From: Balneolaceae bacterium
GTDB taxonomy: Bacteria; Bacteroidota; Rhodothermia; Balneolales; Balneolaceae
Reading direction: 5' to 3'
Assembly: GCA_009711805.1 (NCBI GenBank)
Contig: VEMX01000007.1
Location: 62,001-126,000 of the forward strand
DNA: 64,000 bases
Shown in pieces: positions 34,201-43,313 of the stretch. The notes below the pieces were generated by a model, which was given only the letters and a program-made list of their open reading frames with translations, was not told the origin of the DNA and did not search any database. The position numbers and the translations under genes were made by a program. Position 1 is the stretch's first letter; each line of letters begins with the position of its first letter.

Positions 34201-35181
34201 CTACTTCCAGTGCTCTTCGGCAATAGCTTCTTCTCCAATATCATCTTCGGCTAAAAAACGCTCCGCATCCAAGGCGGCTTTACAGCCTGTCCCTGCAGCC
34301 GTTACCGCCTGGCGATATACGGCATCCATAGCATCGCCACAGGCAAAAATACCCGGCAGGTCTGTTTCCGTTGATTGTCCTTTGGTTTGGATATATCCCA
34401 CATCATCCATCGTAAGCACATCTTTGAATAAATCGGTATTGGGCTTGTGACCAATGGCTATAAACACCCCGGTCACATCATCCAGAGTTGTTTCCTCATC
34501 ATTTTTCCTGTTCCTGATTATTGCACCTTCTACCACCTTATCACCTAATACTTCAATAAGCTCGCTATCCCACATGAACTCAATCTTATCGTTGTTGAAG
34601 GCACGTGTTTGCATAGCCTTGGATGCTCTCAGCTCATCCCGGCGGTGAATAACGGTTACCTTGCTGGCAAACTTAGTGAGGAAAGTCGCTTCTTCCATTG
34701 CGGTATCTCCCCCCCCCACCACAATCACATGCTGATCGCGGAAAAATGCACCGTCACAAGTTGCACAAGCTGATACTCCCTTCCCTCTCAGCTTCTGTTC
34801 ACTTTCGAGATGCAGCCATTTGGCCGAAGCCCCGGTTGAGATAATAATACTCTTGGCGAACACTTCTGTTTTTTCATCTACCGAAAGTTTATAAGGACGC
34901 TTGCTGAAATCCACATTATCGACAAAACCGTATCGACAATCGGCTCCAAAACGGCTGGCCTGTTCGCGAAAGTCCTGCATCATCTTAGGTCCCATCACTC
35001 CCTCGGGATATCCAGGGTAGTTCTCCACATCGGTTGTGGTCATCAGCTGACCACCGGGCTCAGGCCCTTCAAATACAATGGGGCTCAGATCAGCACGGGC
35101 GGCGTAAAGTGCGGCGGTGAGTCCGGCCGGGCCGCTTCCTATAATTACTACATCAAATGTTTTTCCTGCAATGTCGTCCAT
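34201..35181 (-). CDS. trxB: Thioredoxin-disulfide reductase
   Basis: A 326-residue NADPH-dependent flavoprotein that reduces thioredoxin. N-terminal FAD loop FDVVIIGSGPAGLTAALYAARA is present. The redox-active pair is in ACATCDGAFF (CATC). The NADPH loop is VVGGGDTAMEEA with HRRDELRA, and FACGDAMDAVYRQAVTAAGTGC closes the FAD domain. The ATG at 35181 is preferred; an in-frame TTG at 35211 would add ten residues without family support. Convergent with the DUF4342 gene. Confidence 0.94.
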   Translation of the reverse strand: MDDIAGKTFDVVIIGSGPAGLTAALYAARADLSPIVFEGPEPGGQLMTTTDVENYPGYPEGVMGPKMMQDFREQASRFGADCRYGFVDNVDFSKRPYKLSVDEKTEVFAKSIIISTGASAKWLHLESEQKLRGKGVSACATCDGAFFRDQHVIVVGGGDTAMEEATFLTKFASKVTVIHRRDELRASKAMQTRAFNNDKIEFMWDSELIEVLGDKVVEGAIIRNRKNDEETTLDDVTGVFIAIGHKPNTDLFKDVLTMDDVGYIQTKGQSTETDLPGIFACGDAMDAVYRQAVTAAGTGCKAALDAERFLAEDDIGEEAIAEEHWK

Positions 35182-35470
35182 AATAATATCTTGATTTTCT
35201 TGGGAGCCCAATGATACAAAAAAACCAGCTTCGTTTTGAGTCGAATATCTCTATTGGTTTGATAGGTTTTGTGATTGAGAGTGGTAGAAATCAGATAGTA
35301 AAATTAGATTACCTTTCACCCATACAACAAACCCTAAAACACCGCGCAGCCTCTGTTGCACTAATGGGTTGAACACAGCGTTTCTGATTCATTGATTGCT
35401 GGGATAACCATGGATTATGAGTTGGTGTTGTGGAAGCTTGAATAGGTTTTATAGCGCTATAGTTTCTCTC

Positions 35471-36598
35471 TTACTTTATCGTACCTCTGTTTATAGAAAC
35501 TTTCAGATCGCTTTCATTCATTTCAATAAAATAAAATCTATCCTTAGTATCTTTCCACATAAATATTGAAGTAGTAGGATTTCGTATTGCCATCTTTAAG
35601 ATTGTGCTCTTTCCCTGCATCACAAGATCTTCACTATACGTTTCTACAATCACTTCCCAATGATAATTTAACTCAGATTCACTATTAGAAGGCCCATTCA
35701 AATTAAGCTTTGAATAAATTATAACTATAGTACCATCTTTTAACTGATATATACCTTCAGTAGAATAATTAACACTCCCTTTTACTTTTCCATCGCGAGA
35801 ATAACTGGTAGAATGAGGAACTTTTGGATTATCATTATTAGAGTACGAGGTCACAGCGTCATCAGATAATTCTTTATCACCTGCAATTGTCCGATTTAGC
35901 TTCCATCTCATCTCATTGTTTAATACATATTCAAAAATTTCCCCATAATATATACCCGGAACAAATATAACCCTCCCTCTATCATCTAAAATGGAATTTC
36001 CCGGATAAATTTGCATCCTCGAATCCGCAAATGCAGATGTGTACTTTAAACTCTTAAATGGAGCAAATGACTGTTCCCGAGCTGAAAATGCTCCATCATA
36101 AACATGAAGTAAATCGTCATTATATTTACCTTTCAACGGTAATTTATAAATAACAAGGTATTTTTCATCCAATTTTATTATTTCCCTCGGCCATAACATT
36201 TCTTTAGGCATTACAGCCGTCTCTACTAATTCCCCTTCATAAGAAAGCTTATTTACCCGTTTATTTAAATTATCAAGAACAATGAGGTGGTCTTCCTCGC
36301 AATAAACAGCAGTGAAATCTAAAAATTCTCCCGGCCCTCTTCCTCTACGTCCAATTGAATTCAGGTATTCTCCGTTTTCATTAAAAACAAGAATTTGCAT
36401 CTGCATCTTATCAGAAACATAAATATTAAATTCACTATCAGTGCATACTGATGCGGGCCTTGTCAGAAAATAAGTTCCATCATCAGATTCAATCTTTAAA
36501 TCGATCTCAAGTTTATTCTCTTTATCCTGAGCCATAGTTAGATCACATAAAATTAATAGTACAATAAAAGTTAAAAATATCCCATACGCTTTATACAT
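35471..36598 (-). CDS. 6-bladed beta-propeller secreted protein (second copy)
   Basis: A 375-residue protein with signal peptide MYKAYGIFLTFIVLLILCDLTMAQ and a propeller body containing IGRRGRGPGEFLDF, matching the GPGEF signature of the protein encoded at 54-1076. The two are only moderately similar overall, so they are paralogues rather than a recent duplication. No small Cys peptide gene is seen upstream here. Probably periplasmic or surface-exposed; function unknown. Confidence 0.78.
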   Translation of the reverse strand: MYKAYGIFLTFIVLLILCDLTMAQDKENKLEIDLKIESDDGTYFLTRPASVCTDSEFNIYVSDKMQMQILVFNENGEYLNSIGRRGRGPGEFLDFTAVYCEEDHLIVLDNLNKRVNKLSYEGELVETAVMPKEMLWPREIIKLDEKYLVIYKLPLKGKYNDDLLHVYDGAFSAREQSFAPFKSLKYTSAFADSRMQIYPGNSILDDRGRVIFVPGIYYGEIFEYVLNNEMRWKLNRTIAGDKELSDDAVTSYSNNDNPKVPHSTSYSRDGKVKGSVNYSTEGIYQLKDGTIVIIYSKLNLNGPSNSESELNYHWEVIVETYSEDLVMQGKSTILKMAIRNPTTSIFMWKDTKDRFYFIEMNESDLKVSINRGTIK

Positions 36599-36949
36599 AT
36601 AAACAATTTTCTTGTTAAAATAGATGATTGATATTTATTATGTCATCTCTTTTAGTAAGCTGTGTTCAAGTCATTACTGCAATTAAAAAACTTGTTCTGT
36701 TGAACTTATGGCATTTAACCCTAACATGCAGCCATTTAAGTATTGTTCAATAACAAGAAGCCAATTATTGTATTTTAGCAAGAGCAATGGGTATAATAGC
36801 GATCACATGCATTATGATTTTTAGATATCCAACAAGTTTTCCTATTCCATTAAGAGAATTAAACTAATCCAAACCTAACAATATGAACAACTATATTTGC
36901 GAAATTCGCTTATTTCATTAAGTTAGGTCAAAACCTTAATGGAGACGTT
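36599..36949. other. Intergenic region between divergent genes
   Basis: 351 bp of A/T-rich sequence separating the second propeller gene from pntAA. No ORF or RNA gene is convincing. Promoters for both directions should lie here. GGAGACG at 36941-36947 sits just before the TTG start of pntAA and probably serves as its ribosome-binding site. A small imperfect hairpin (AGGT-CAAA-ACCT) lies near 36924-36935. Confidence 0.4.
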
Positions 36950-38074
36950 TTGAATGTTGGAGTTTTAAAAGAAACGGCTGAATATGAACAACGGGTTGCC
37001 CTCAATCCCGATGTAGCAGGAAAATTAATCGACAAGGGGCTTGAAGTATGGATCGAAAGTGAAGCTGGACTAGCCTCAAGTTTTCTGAATGAACAGTATG
37101 AAAAAGCCGGGGCTACTGTAACTGCTTCGCGAGAGGAATTACTGGCAACCGCCGACCTGTTGCTGGCCGTGCAAACGCCCCCTGCCGAAGATCTCAAAAA
37201 ACTTAAAAAAGGAGCTGTTGTAATCTGCTTCTTGTGGGCACTGCAACATCCCGATTTAGTGGAACTGCTTAAAGAGCTCGAATTAACCGGTATGGGGATG
37301 GATGCCATCCCCCGAATATCCCGGGCACAAAATATGGATGCCCTCTCATCCATGAGTTCTATTGCGGGATACAAATCCGCCCTTATCGCAGCTAATGAAC
37401 TGGACAAATATCTCCCCATGATGATGACCGCCGCGGGTACCATTCCTCCGGCCAAAGCACTTATCCTGGGAGCAGGTGTAGCCGGGCTACAGGCCATAGC
37501 TACCTGTAAGCGTTTGGGAGCTCGAGTGGAGGCCTATGACATTCGCCCTGTGGTAAAAGAACAGGTGGAAAGCCTGGGGGCTTCGTTCGTGGAAATTGAA
37601 TTGCAGGAAGAAGATACTGAAACCGAAGGCGGCTATGCCAAAGAGGTATCTAAAGACAACCAGGAGCGGCAGCGGGAGGTAACTCACCGGCATGTGGCAA
37701 AATCGGATATTGTGATAACCACAGCTCTTATCCCTGGCCGACCCGCACCGCTGTTAGTGACCAAAGAAATGGTGTACGACATGAATCCCGGTTCGGTAAT
37801 TGTAGACCTGGCTGCTGAAAACGGGGGAAATTGTGAACTGACGGAGGCAGGAAAAACTATTATCGAGAATGAAGTCAAAATTATTGGCCCGTTGAATATT
37901 CCCAGCCAGCTGGCTCATCATGCAAGCCAGTTATATGCCAAAAACATGCTGAACCTCCTTGACCTGTTGATTGAAGAGGGTAAGCCGAATTTCAATTTTG
38001 ACGATGAAATTTTACTGAACACCACTATTACCCATAAAGGCGAAGTTATTTCACCGTTAATTAAGAATAATTGA
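36950..38074 (+). CDS. pntAA: NAD(P) transhydrogenase subunit alpha part 1
   Basis: A 374-residue protein covering the NAD(H)-binding dI domain of proton-translocating transhydrogenase. The N-terminus NVGVLKETAEYEQRVALNP is the alanine dehydrogenase/PntA signature. RISRAQNMDALSSMSSIAGYKSAL (about 122-145) and the Rossmann loop LILGAGVAGLQAIATCKRLGA (about 172-192) follow. It begins with TTG at 36950 after GGAGACG. The membrane part of the alpha subunit is a separate gene (pntAB) 57 bp downstream, as in Rhodospirillum-type split enzymes. The complex uses the proton gradient to make NADPH from NADH. Confidence 0.93.
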   Translation: MNVGVLKETAEYEQRVALNPDVAGKLIDKGLEVWIESEAGLASSFLNEQYEKAGATVTASREELLATADLLLAVQTPPAEDLKKLKKGAVVICFLWALQHPDLVELLKELELTGMGMDAIPRISRAQNMDALSSMSSIAGYKSALIAANELDKYLPMMMTAAGTIPPAKALILGAGVAGLQAIATCKRLGARVEAYDIRPVVKEQVESLGASFVEIELQEEDTETEGGYAKEVSKDNQERQREVTHRHVAKSDIVITTALIPGRPAPLLVTKEMVYDMNPGSVIVDLAAENGGNCELTEAGKTIIENEVKIIGPLNIPSQLAHHASQLYAKNMLNLLDLLIEEGKPNFNFDDEILLNTTITHKGEVISPLIKNN

Positions 38075-38131
38075 ATTAAGAATTAGCAATCGCCCTATGA
38101 TTTCTAACTCTGATATTCCTAATTGAATACT

Positions 38132-38416
38132 ATGTCATCCTTAATCTTTTCCTTATTCATATTTGTATTGGCCTGTTTTATTGGCTTCGAACTCATATCC
38201 AAAGTACCGCCAACCCTGCATACCCCTTTAATGAGCGGGGCTAACGCCATTTCGGGCATTACCATTGTGGGAGCCCTTATTGTTGCAGGCAGCGTGGGAG
38301 GTCAACTTGCCCATATCATTGGTTTCCTGGCTATTATATTTGCCACCATTAATGTGGTGGGCGGTTTTATGGTTACCGACCGTATGCTCGAAATGTTTAA
38401 GAAAAAGGAGGACTAA
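38132..38416 (+). CDS. pntAB: NAD(P) transhydrogenase subunit alpha part 2 (membrane)
   Basis: A 94-residue membrane protein with three to four helices: LIFSLFIFVLACFIGFELI, GANAISGITIVGALIVAGSV and IIGFLAIIFATINVVGGFMV. VPPTLHTPLMSGANAISGI is the conserved PntAB motif. The ATG at 38132 is preferred over an in-frame TTG at 38123. It is followed after 3 bp by pntB. Forms part of the proton channel of the transhydrogenase. Confidence 0.92.
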   Translation: MSSLIFSLFIFVLACFIGFELISKVPPTLHTPLMSGANAISGITIVGALIVAGSVGGQLAHIIGFLAIIFATINVVGGFMVTDRMLEMFKKKED

Positions 38417-38419
38417 CGC

Positions 38420-39847
38420 ATGAGCCAGTTTCTGCCTGAATCTATCCTGACTTTTTTGCCTGATTTCATTCAAATTATCTACCTCATTGCCACTGCCTTC
38501 TTTATCCGGGGCCTTAAGCTGCTCAATTCGCCTGCCACGGCCCGCCGGGGGAATCAATATGCAGCCATTGGGATGTTAATTGGTGTAGTCATCACCTTGT
38601 TCGACCAGCAGATTCTTTCTTTTGAGTGGATTATTGCCGGAGTGCTGATTGGTGGGCTTATAGGAGCCGTGCTGGCCAAAAAAGTAGAGATGACGGCCAT
38701 GCCTGAACTGGTAGCGGTATTTAATGGCTTCGGAGGTGGTGCCTCGGCCCTGGTTGCATGGGGAGAGTTCACCCGTACTGCAGATCCAACCCTCATCCCC
38801 GCCGACGGCCTGATCACCACCGGACTGAGTATCTTCATCGGGGCTCTCACTTTTACCGGCAGCTTTGTGGCTTTTGGTAAGCTAAAAGGTTTTATATCGG
38901 GACGGGCCATCACCTTCCCGGGACTCAATCTTATCAATATTGGTTCTATGATAGGAGTACTGACTTTAGTGGGAATATTCGCCTTCGACCCCACCAACCA
39001 AACCATTTTCTGGATTGTACTGGGCGTTTCTCTCCTGATTGGGATCACTTCGGTCATCCCTATTGGAGGGGCTGATATGCCGGTGGTGATCTCCCTGCTG
39101 AACTCCTATTCGGGTATCGCTGCTTCCATGGCTGGCTTTGTACTCAACAACAACCTGTTAATAGTTTCCGGAGCCTTGGTGGGAGCCGCCGGACTCATCC
39201 TTACCCAAATCATGTGCAAGGCTATGAACCGATCACTGGCCAATGTCATTTTCGGATCCTTTGGCGGAAATGACGGGGTGGGTGGGTCAGGGCCAACGGT
39301 TGCCGATGGCGACAAGATTGTCCGGGAAACCAGTCCGCAAGACATGGCTATACAGGTAAGTTATGCCGACAAGGTCATCATTGTACCGGGATATGGACTT
39401 GCTGTTGCTCAGGCGCAGCATGTGGTAAAAGAAGTAGCCGAAAAACTGGAAGCAAAGGGGGTAACGGTGAAATATGGCATTCACCCGGTAGCCGGTCGCA
39501 TGCCCGGACACATGAATGTGCTGCTGGCTGAAGCCGATGTGCCTTACGATCAGCTCTATGACATGGACCAAATCAATCCCGAGTTTTCTACTACGGATGT
39601 AGTGATGGTTATTGGAGCCAATGATGTGGTAAATCCCATGGCCAGAACCGATCCCGGCAACCCCATCTATGGCATGCCTATCCTGAATGTGGATGAAGCC
39701 AAGCGCACGGTGATATTCAAGAGAAGTCTGAGTCCGGGATACGCCGGCATCGACAACCCTCTTTTTTATGATGAGAAAAACCAAATGTTTTTCGGGGATG
39801 CCAAGAAAAGCCTGCAGGAACTTAGTGAGGCCCTTAATGAAGTCTAG
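38420..39847 (+). CDS. pntB: NAD(P) transhydrogenase subunit beta
   Basis: A 475-residue protein. The N-terminal ~270 residues hold about nine membrane helices (GLIGAVLAKKVEMTAMPELVA, FNGFGGGASALVAWGEF). The C-terminal dIII NADP(H)-binding domain has IVPGYGLAVAQAQHVV, GIHPVAGRMPGHMNVLLAEADVPYD, VVMVIGANDVVNPMA, FKRSLSPGYAGIDNPLF and a YDEKNQMFFGDAKKS end. Complete with pntAA and pntAB. A shortened copy of its 3' end occurs 0.8 kb downstream (40569-40643). Confidence 0.95.
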   Translation: MSQFLPESILTFLPDFIQIIYLIATAFFIRGLKLLNSPATARRGNQYAAIGMLIGVVITLFDQQILSFEWIIAGVLIGGLIGAVLAKKVEMTAMPELVAVFNGFGGGASALVAWGEFTRTADPTLIPADGLITTGLSIFIGALTFTGSFVAFGKLKGFISGRAITFPGLNLINIGSMIGVLTLVGIFAFDPTNQTIFWIVLGVSLLIGITSVIPIGGADMPVVISLLNSYSGIAASMAGFVLNNNLLIVSGALVGAAGLILTQIMCKAMNRSLANVIFGSFGGNDGVGGSGPTVADGDKIVRETSPQDMAIQVSYADKVIIVPGYGLAVAQAQHVVKEVAEKLEAKGVTVKYGIHPVAGRMPGHMNVLLAEADVPYDQLYDMDQINPEFSTTDVVMVIGANDVVNPMARTDPGNPIYGMPILNVDEAKRTVIFKRSLSPGYAGIDNPLFYDEKNQMFFGDAKKSLQELSEALNEV

Positions 39848-39991
39848 TTTTTTTGGTAAGACAAAAGACGAGATTTTTTGTCAGTTGTCACTGAACGCAC
39901 ATTTCCAATTGAACAATTCTTAATTGACCAATTCCCAATAGCTACTTACATCTATTCACTGCTCTGTGTATCTTTTTCCAAAAACAAATTC

Positions 39992-40510
39992 ATGAAACAC
40001 CCTTTACACAAGCTCTTATCTGTTGTTATCATCACCTCTACTTTATTTATAACCGGCTGCCTTAATAGCCCCTCCCCGGGCGAATGTAACAGATCCATTG
40101 ATCTTTCATATGCTGATCAGAATAAACTGGATTCCCAGCTTAGCGCAATTGATGATTACCTTACCGAGCATGAGATTAGTGCCCAAACCCATCAAGAATC
40201 CGGACTGCGATATGTTATTAATGAAGCAGGCACCGGCACCGCCCCAACCATCTGCGACAAAATTGCTGTGAAATACACCGGAAAACTGATGGAAAATAAC
40301 GACGTGTTTGACCGTTCCGACAAGCCGATTTCTTTTATCCTCGGAAACCTGATTCCAGGCTGGCAGGTGGGGATACCGCTTGTAAAACCGGGAGGCTCCA
40401 TCACATTATACATCCCGGGTGAGTATGCCTATGGTTCAAGAGGAGCTGGAGATGATATTCCCGCAGATGCCAACCTTATTTTTGAAATCGAGCTGGTTGC
40501 TGCACAATAA
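39992..40510 (+). CDS. FKBP-type peptidyl-prolyl isomerase lipoprotein
   Basis: A 172-residue protein from the ATG at 39992, with lipoprotein signal MKHPLHKLLSVVIITSTLFITGC (lipobox Cys at 23). The C-terminal half is an FKBP domain: IAVKYTGKLMENNDVFDRSDKPISFILGNLIPGWQVGIPLVKPGGSITLYIPGEYAYGSRGAG with the GWQ and YG contacts, then IPADANLIFEIELV. Catalyses prolyl cis-trans isomerisation of exported proteins, probably in the periplasm at the membrane. The in-frame extension to 39878 comes from the repeated spacer and is not protein-like. The gene is flanked by two related copies of the pntB 3' region. Confidence 0.9.
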   Translation: MKHPLHKLLSVVIITSTLFITGCLNSPSPGECNRSIDLSYADQNKLDSQLSAIDDYLTEHEISAQTHQESGLRYVINEAGTGTAPTICDKIAVKYTGKLMENNDVFDRSDKPISFILGNLIPGWQVGIPLVKPGGSITLYIPGEYAYGSRGAGDDIPADANLIFEIELVAAQ

Positions 40511-40568
40511 ATTATTCAGCCCTTTAAATAAAATCATTAGTATATCAACCACTTTTAAACTAAAAAAA

Positions 40569-40643
40569 TATCAATGCCGGCTATCAATCAACTCCTTGTG
40601 AGAGTGCCTTTTTATGATGAGAAGAACCAACTGTTTTTTAGGT
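40569..40643 (+). pseudogene. Remnant of a pntB 3' end
   Basis: TTTTTATGATGAGAAGAACC and the following bases encode P-F-Y-D-E-K-N-Q-L-F-F, against L-F-Y-D-E-K-N-Q-M-F-F at the real pntB end (about 39760-39798). It is then followed, as after pntB, by GACAAAAGACGAGA (from 40658; 39860 after pntB), TTTTTGTCA and GAACAATTCTTAATTG. So the end of pntB plus its 3' spacer exists twice, with the FKBP gene between. The remnant has no start and soon stops. Confidence 0.6.
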
Positions 40644-40752
40644 GAAACTTGAAAAAGACAAAAGACGAGAGATGAGGGACGACATTTTTGTCAATTGTCG
40701 CTTAATACACATTCCTAATTGAACAATTCTTAATTGATCACCCACAAATAAA

Positions 40753-41004
40753 GTGAAGATTCAAGTACCTACAGAGGAACACTTTGCAAAAGAAAAACGT
40801 CGTAAACGACGGGATTTCATGGGTGGATTGATTACAGGCCTGATCGTTTTTGGGTTGATCGGTATGCGGGTGGTTTTTCGGTATGGATTTGATAAAGTGG
40901 AAACCTACACCTGGATAGCTCTTGGTTTTGGGATACTTTCCTTTGGCTTGCTGGCCCGCTGGTTTGGTGCGGAGTTCTGGAGCAGAATTTCCGGGTGGAA
41001 TTAA
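40753..41004 (+). CDS. Small membrane protein, unknown
   Basis: An 83-residue ORF starting with GTG at 40753. A basic N-terminus (KEKRRKRRDFMGG) is followed by two hydrophobic helices (GLITGLIVFGLIGMRVVF and TWIALGFGILSFGLLARWF). The positive-inside charge pattern supports a real small inner-membrane protein. No family recognised. It follows the pntB remnant and ends about 40 bp before the convergent decarboxylase gene. Confidence 0.55.
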   Translation: MKIQVPTEEHFAKEKRRKRRDFMGGLITGLIVFGLIGMRVVFRYGFDKVETYTWIALGFGILSFGLLARWFGAEFWSRISGWN

Positions 41005-41047
41005 ATTTCTTTCATCCCCAAGAAGAATGACCAGCTATTGCCTGTAC

Positions 41048-42388
41048 CTAAAGATGTGCTTCTATCCGCTGTATAAGCTCCGGAACAAAATTCTTTTGCT
41101 CTGGCTTCATCAGTACACTCCTCAAAATCGTAACCTGCCCGGTGTCCACTTTAATCTGGGGATGAAACTCGGCAAAACCGGAAGCCGGCACTTTATACAA
41201 AGAGAGATAAAATGATTGTTCTCTCATCCCCGCATCAAACACTTCTTTGGATTTAGCCGAAATTTCGGATGTTGTTTGAACCTCCGCTGGGAAATACCCG
41301 ATAATATCGAGCTCCGGCTTTTTGAACACCTTTAAACCGTCACTTTCATTCATCAAGGTTTCCATGCGTAAAGCGGCTTCCCTGCATTTTCTCATGACTG
41401 GCCCAAACCCTTCACCCTCTTTCAGGGGAAACAATTGCAGGGTTGCCCACAGAGCCACGGCTGCTGCTCCCGCTCGTGAACACTCCAGGCTTATTTCCCC
41501 GAGGTGTAAATCATCGGAAGTAAAATAGGTATAGGGGGAATCATGCTTATAAAACCTTCCCGCTTCAGGATCTTTAAAGAGTACACATCCGCAACCATAG
41601 GGTTGCAAACCATGTTTATGAGGATCCACGACGATGCTGTCGGCTTCCTGCATGAGTTTCCAGGAGGCGCCGTCGATAACATCCGAGTCTTTCAGCGTTC
41701 TGAAAAAGCCGCCATAAGCAGCATCAATATGAATACGAATACCATGTGTACGGGCCCAGGGTAAAATCTTGTGCAAGGGTTCTACTTCTCCCAGCCCGGT
41801 AGTTCCCAGGGTTACCACAATAGTTCCTATCTCCTCTGGTTGCACCTGGTCCAGCATTAGATCTCCGGAAAGCTCAACCGGAATTTTTATCCCTTCAACT
41901 CCAAGCACCCCGCACATACGTTCGTGGGTATAATGAGAGTTCGCTGAAAAGGCAATTTTTTTCTTTGGATGTGTTTGCCGTGCAATCCACAGAGCTTCCA
42001 GGTTGGCAATGGTGCCACTGGCTGTAAGGTGTCCCAGATACTCATCCCCATAACCAAAAAAAGAGGCCAACTCTGCTATTACCTCCTTCTCCATTTCGGA
42101 AGAAGGCGGGCCGCCATCCAGGGCATGATTGTTTGGGTTAATGGTCATGGCCATGGCGTAGGCTGCCTGGGCTAATGGGTGCGGGGGCTTCAGCATCTGT
42201 CCGGCATACACGGGGTGGTGAAACGGGTAGTTTCCTTTTAACCGAGTAGAAAGTTCACCAAACACTTCGGCTACTCTCTCATCGTCTACCTGTAATGATT
42301 TATCTGTTGCCGCATCACCAAACGATTCTCGCCACTGTTTTAGCTCTGATAATCCCTTGTTAAAATGCTTCTCTGTATGCTTGTCCAT
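41048..42388 (-). CDS. Group II PLP-dependent decarboxylase
   Basis: A 446-residue enzyme of the glutamate/tyrosine/aspartate decarboxylase family. It contains GHLTASGTIANLEALWIAR (about residues 118-136, phosphate-binding), HIDAAYGGFF (about 220-229, with the PLP-contacting Asp) and SIVVDPHKHGLQPYGCGCVLF, with the Schiff-base Lys in DPHKHG. Related enzymes make beta-alanine, GABA, tyramine or similar amines; the substrate cannot be told here. Next downstream of, and 9 bp from, the DUF3078 gene on the same strand. Confidence 0.85.
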   Translation of the reverse strand: MDKHTEKHFNKGLSELKQWRESFGDAATDKSLQVDDERVAEVFGELSTRLKGNYPFHHPVYAGQMLKPPHPLAQAAYAMAMTINPNNHALDGGPPSSEMEKEVIAELASFFGYGDEYLGHLTASGTIANLEALWIARQTHPKKKIAFSANSHYTHERMCGVLGVEGIKIPVELSGDLMLDQVQPEEIGTIVVTLGTTGLGEVEPLHKILPWARTHGIRIHIDAAYGGFFRTLKDSDVIDGASWKLMQEADSIVVDPHKHGLQPYGCGCVLFKDPEAGRFYKHDSPYTYFTSDDLHLGEISLECSRAGAAAVALWATLQLFPLKEGEGFGPVMRKCREAALRMETLMNESDGLKVFKKPELDIIGYFPAEVQTTSEISAKSKEVFDAGMREQSFYLSLYKVPASGFAEFHPQIKVDTGQVTILRSVLMKPEQKNFVPELIQRIEAHL

Positions 42389-42397
42389 TACTATCCA

Positions 42398-43273
42398 TTA
42401 AAAAATGCTTAGGGTAACTCCGGCCGAGAGTACTTGCTTCAACTGCAGCTTGGAAGAGAAGTCGGCATCGTATCTCATCTCAAACTGAAAAGAAGCGCTA
42501 ATGGTTTTATTAATCTGCCCTGCCAGTTCATTGACCCACATAATATCCGTTTTGTCAATGGTCATATGCAGATTGGTAAACGTTTCGAGACTGCTGGCAT
42601 AATTCACATTTTCCATGATCTCTTTCTGCAAAGTTATACCTGTTGTTAAACCACCCTCTGAGCGAAAATTGTCTCCCGGTTCTAACCCATAGTTCTCGGT
42701 GAGGCTGTCGTCATTTACAATGGTCTGTTTTAAACCTACACCAAACTCAAAAGTGAGTTCAGTGTTAGGCTGGTATGAGATACCAATTCCTTCGTTAAAA
42801 TAGGCCGGGGCAAAAAAGTTAGAAATCAGGGAGTCACCTCCGGCAACCTTTGCATTATATTCATACCCTTCATCAAACTGGGTTTGCAAAGAAACAGCTC
42901 CATAAGCTGAAAACTGCCCGTTTCTTTCAAGGGCATAGGTAAAGCGGTTTCTTACCGCAATAACATCATCTGTTTTACGCACTCCCTCCTCTTTCACCTT
43001 ACTTTGTCCGTATTTCATATTCACCCTGAACCCGTAGGCAAATTGTTTATCTCTGTACATAGCCATATATACTGTTGAGGCCCGGCCACTTAGTGTACTT
43101 ACCCCACCCTGAGACCAGTTATTATAAGATGCCTGGGCTCCAAAGAGATTAGCCGACCATGTGTTTTCCCATCCATTCAGGGTATCGGGAACCACGACTG
43201 CCTGGCTGTGAGCATTATTTGTTACTGATAGAATGAAAAAGAGCGTACCGCTAATAAATAAAAAACGCTTCAT
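42398..43273 (-). CDS. DUF3078 outer-membrane-type protein
   Basis: A 291-residue protein with signal peptide MKRFLFISGTLFFILSVTNNAHS. The mature chain alternates hydrophobic and polar residues in beta-strand fashion and ends in an aromatic residue (LSAGVTLSIF), as outer-membrane beta-barrels do. WSANLFGAQASYNNWSQGG near the N-terminus is the DUF3078 hallmark of Bacteroidota proteins. Role unknown. Confidence 0.82.
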   Translation of the reverse strand: MKRFLFISGTLFFILSVTNNAHSQAVVVPDTLNGWENTWSANLFGAQASYNNWSQGGVSTLSGRASTVYMAMYRDKQFAYGFRVNMKYGQSKVKEEGVRKTDDVIAVRNRFTYALERNGQFSAYGAVSLQTQFDEGYEYNAKVAGGDSLISNFFAPAYFNEGIGISYQPNTELTFEFGVGLKQTIVNDDSLTENYGLEPGDNFRSEGGLTTGITLQKEIMENVNYASSLETFTNLHMTIDKTDIMWVNELAGQINKTISASFQFEMRYDADFSSKLQLKQVLSAGVTLSIF

Positions 43274-43313
43274 GGAATAGTTATTCTGTCCTGATTAGTA
43301 TGACTGATTATGA

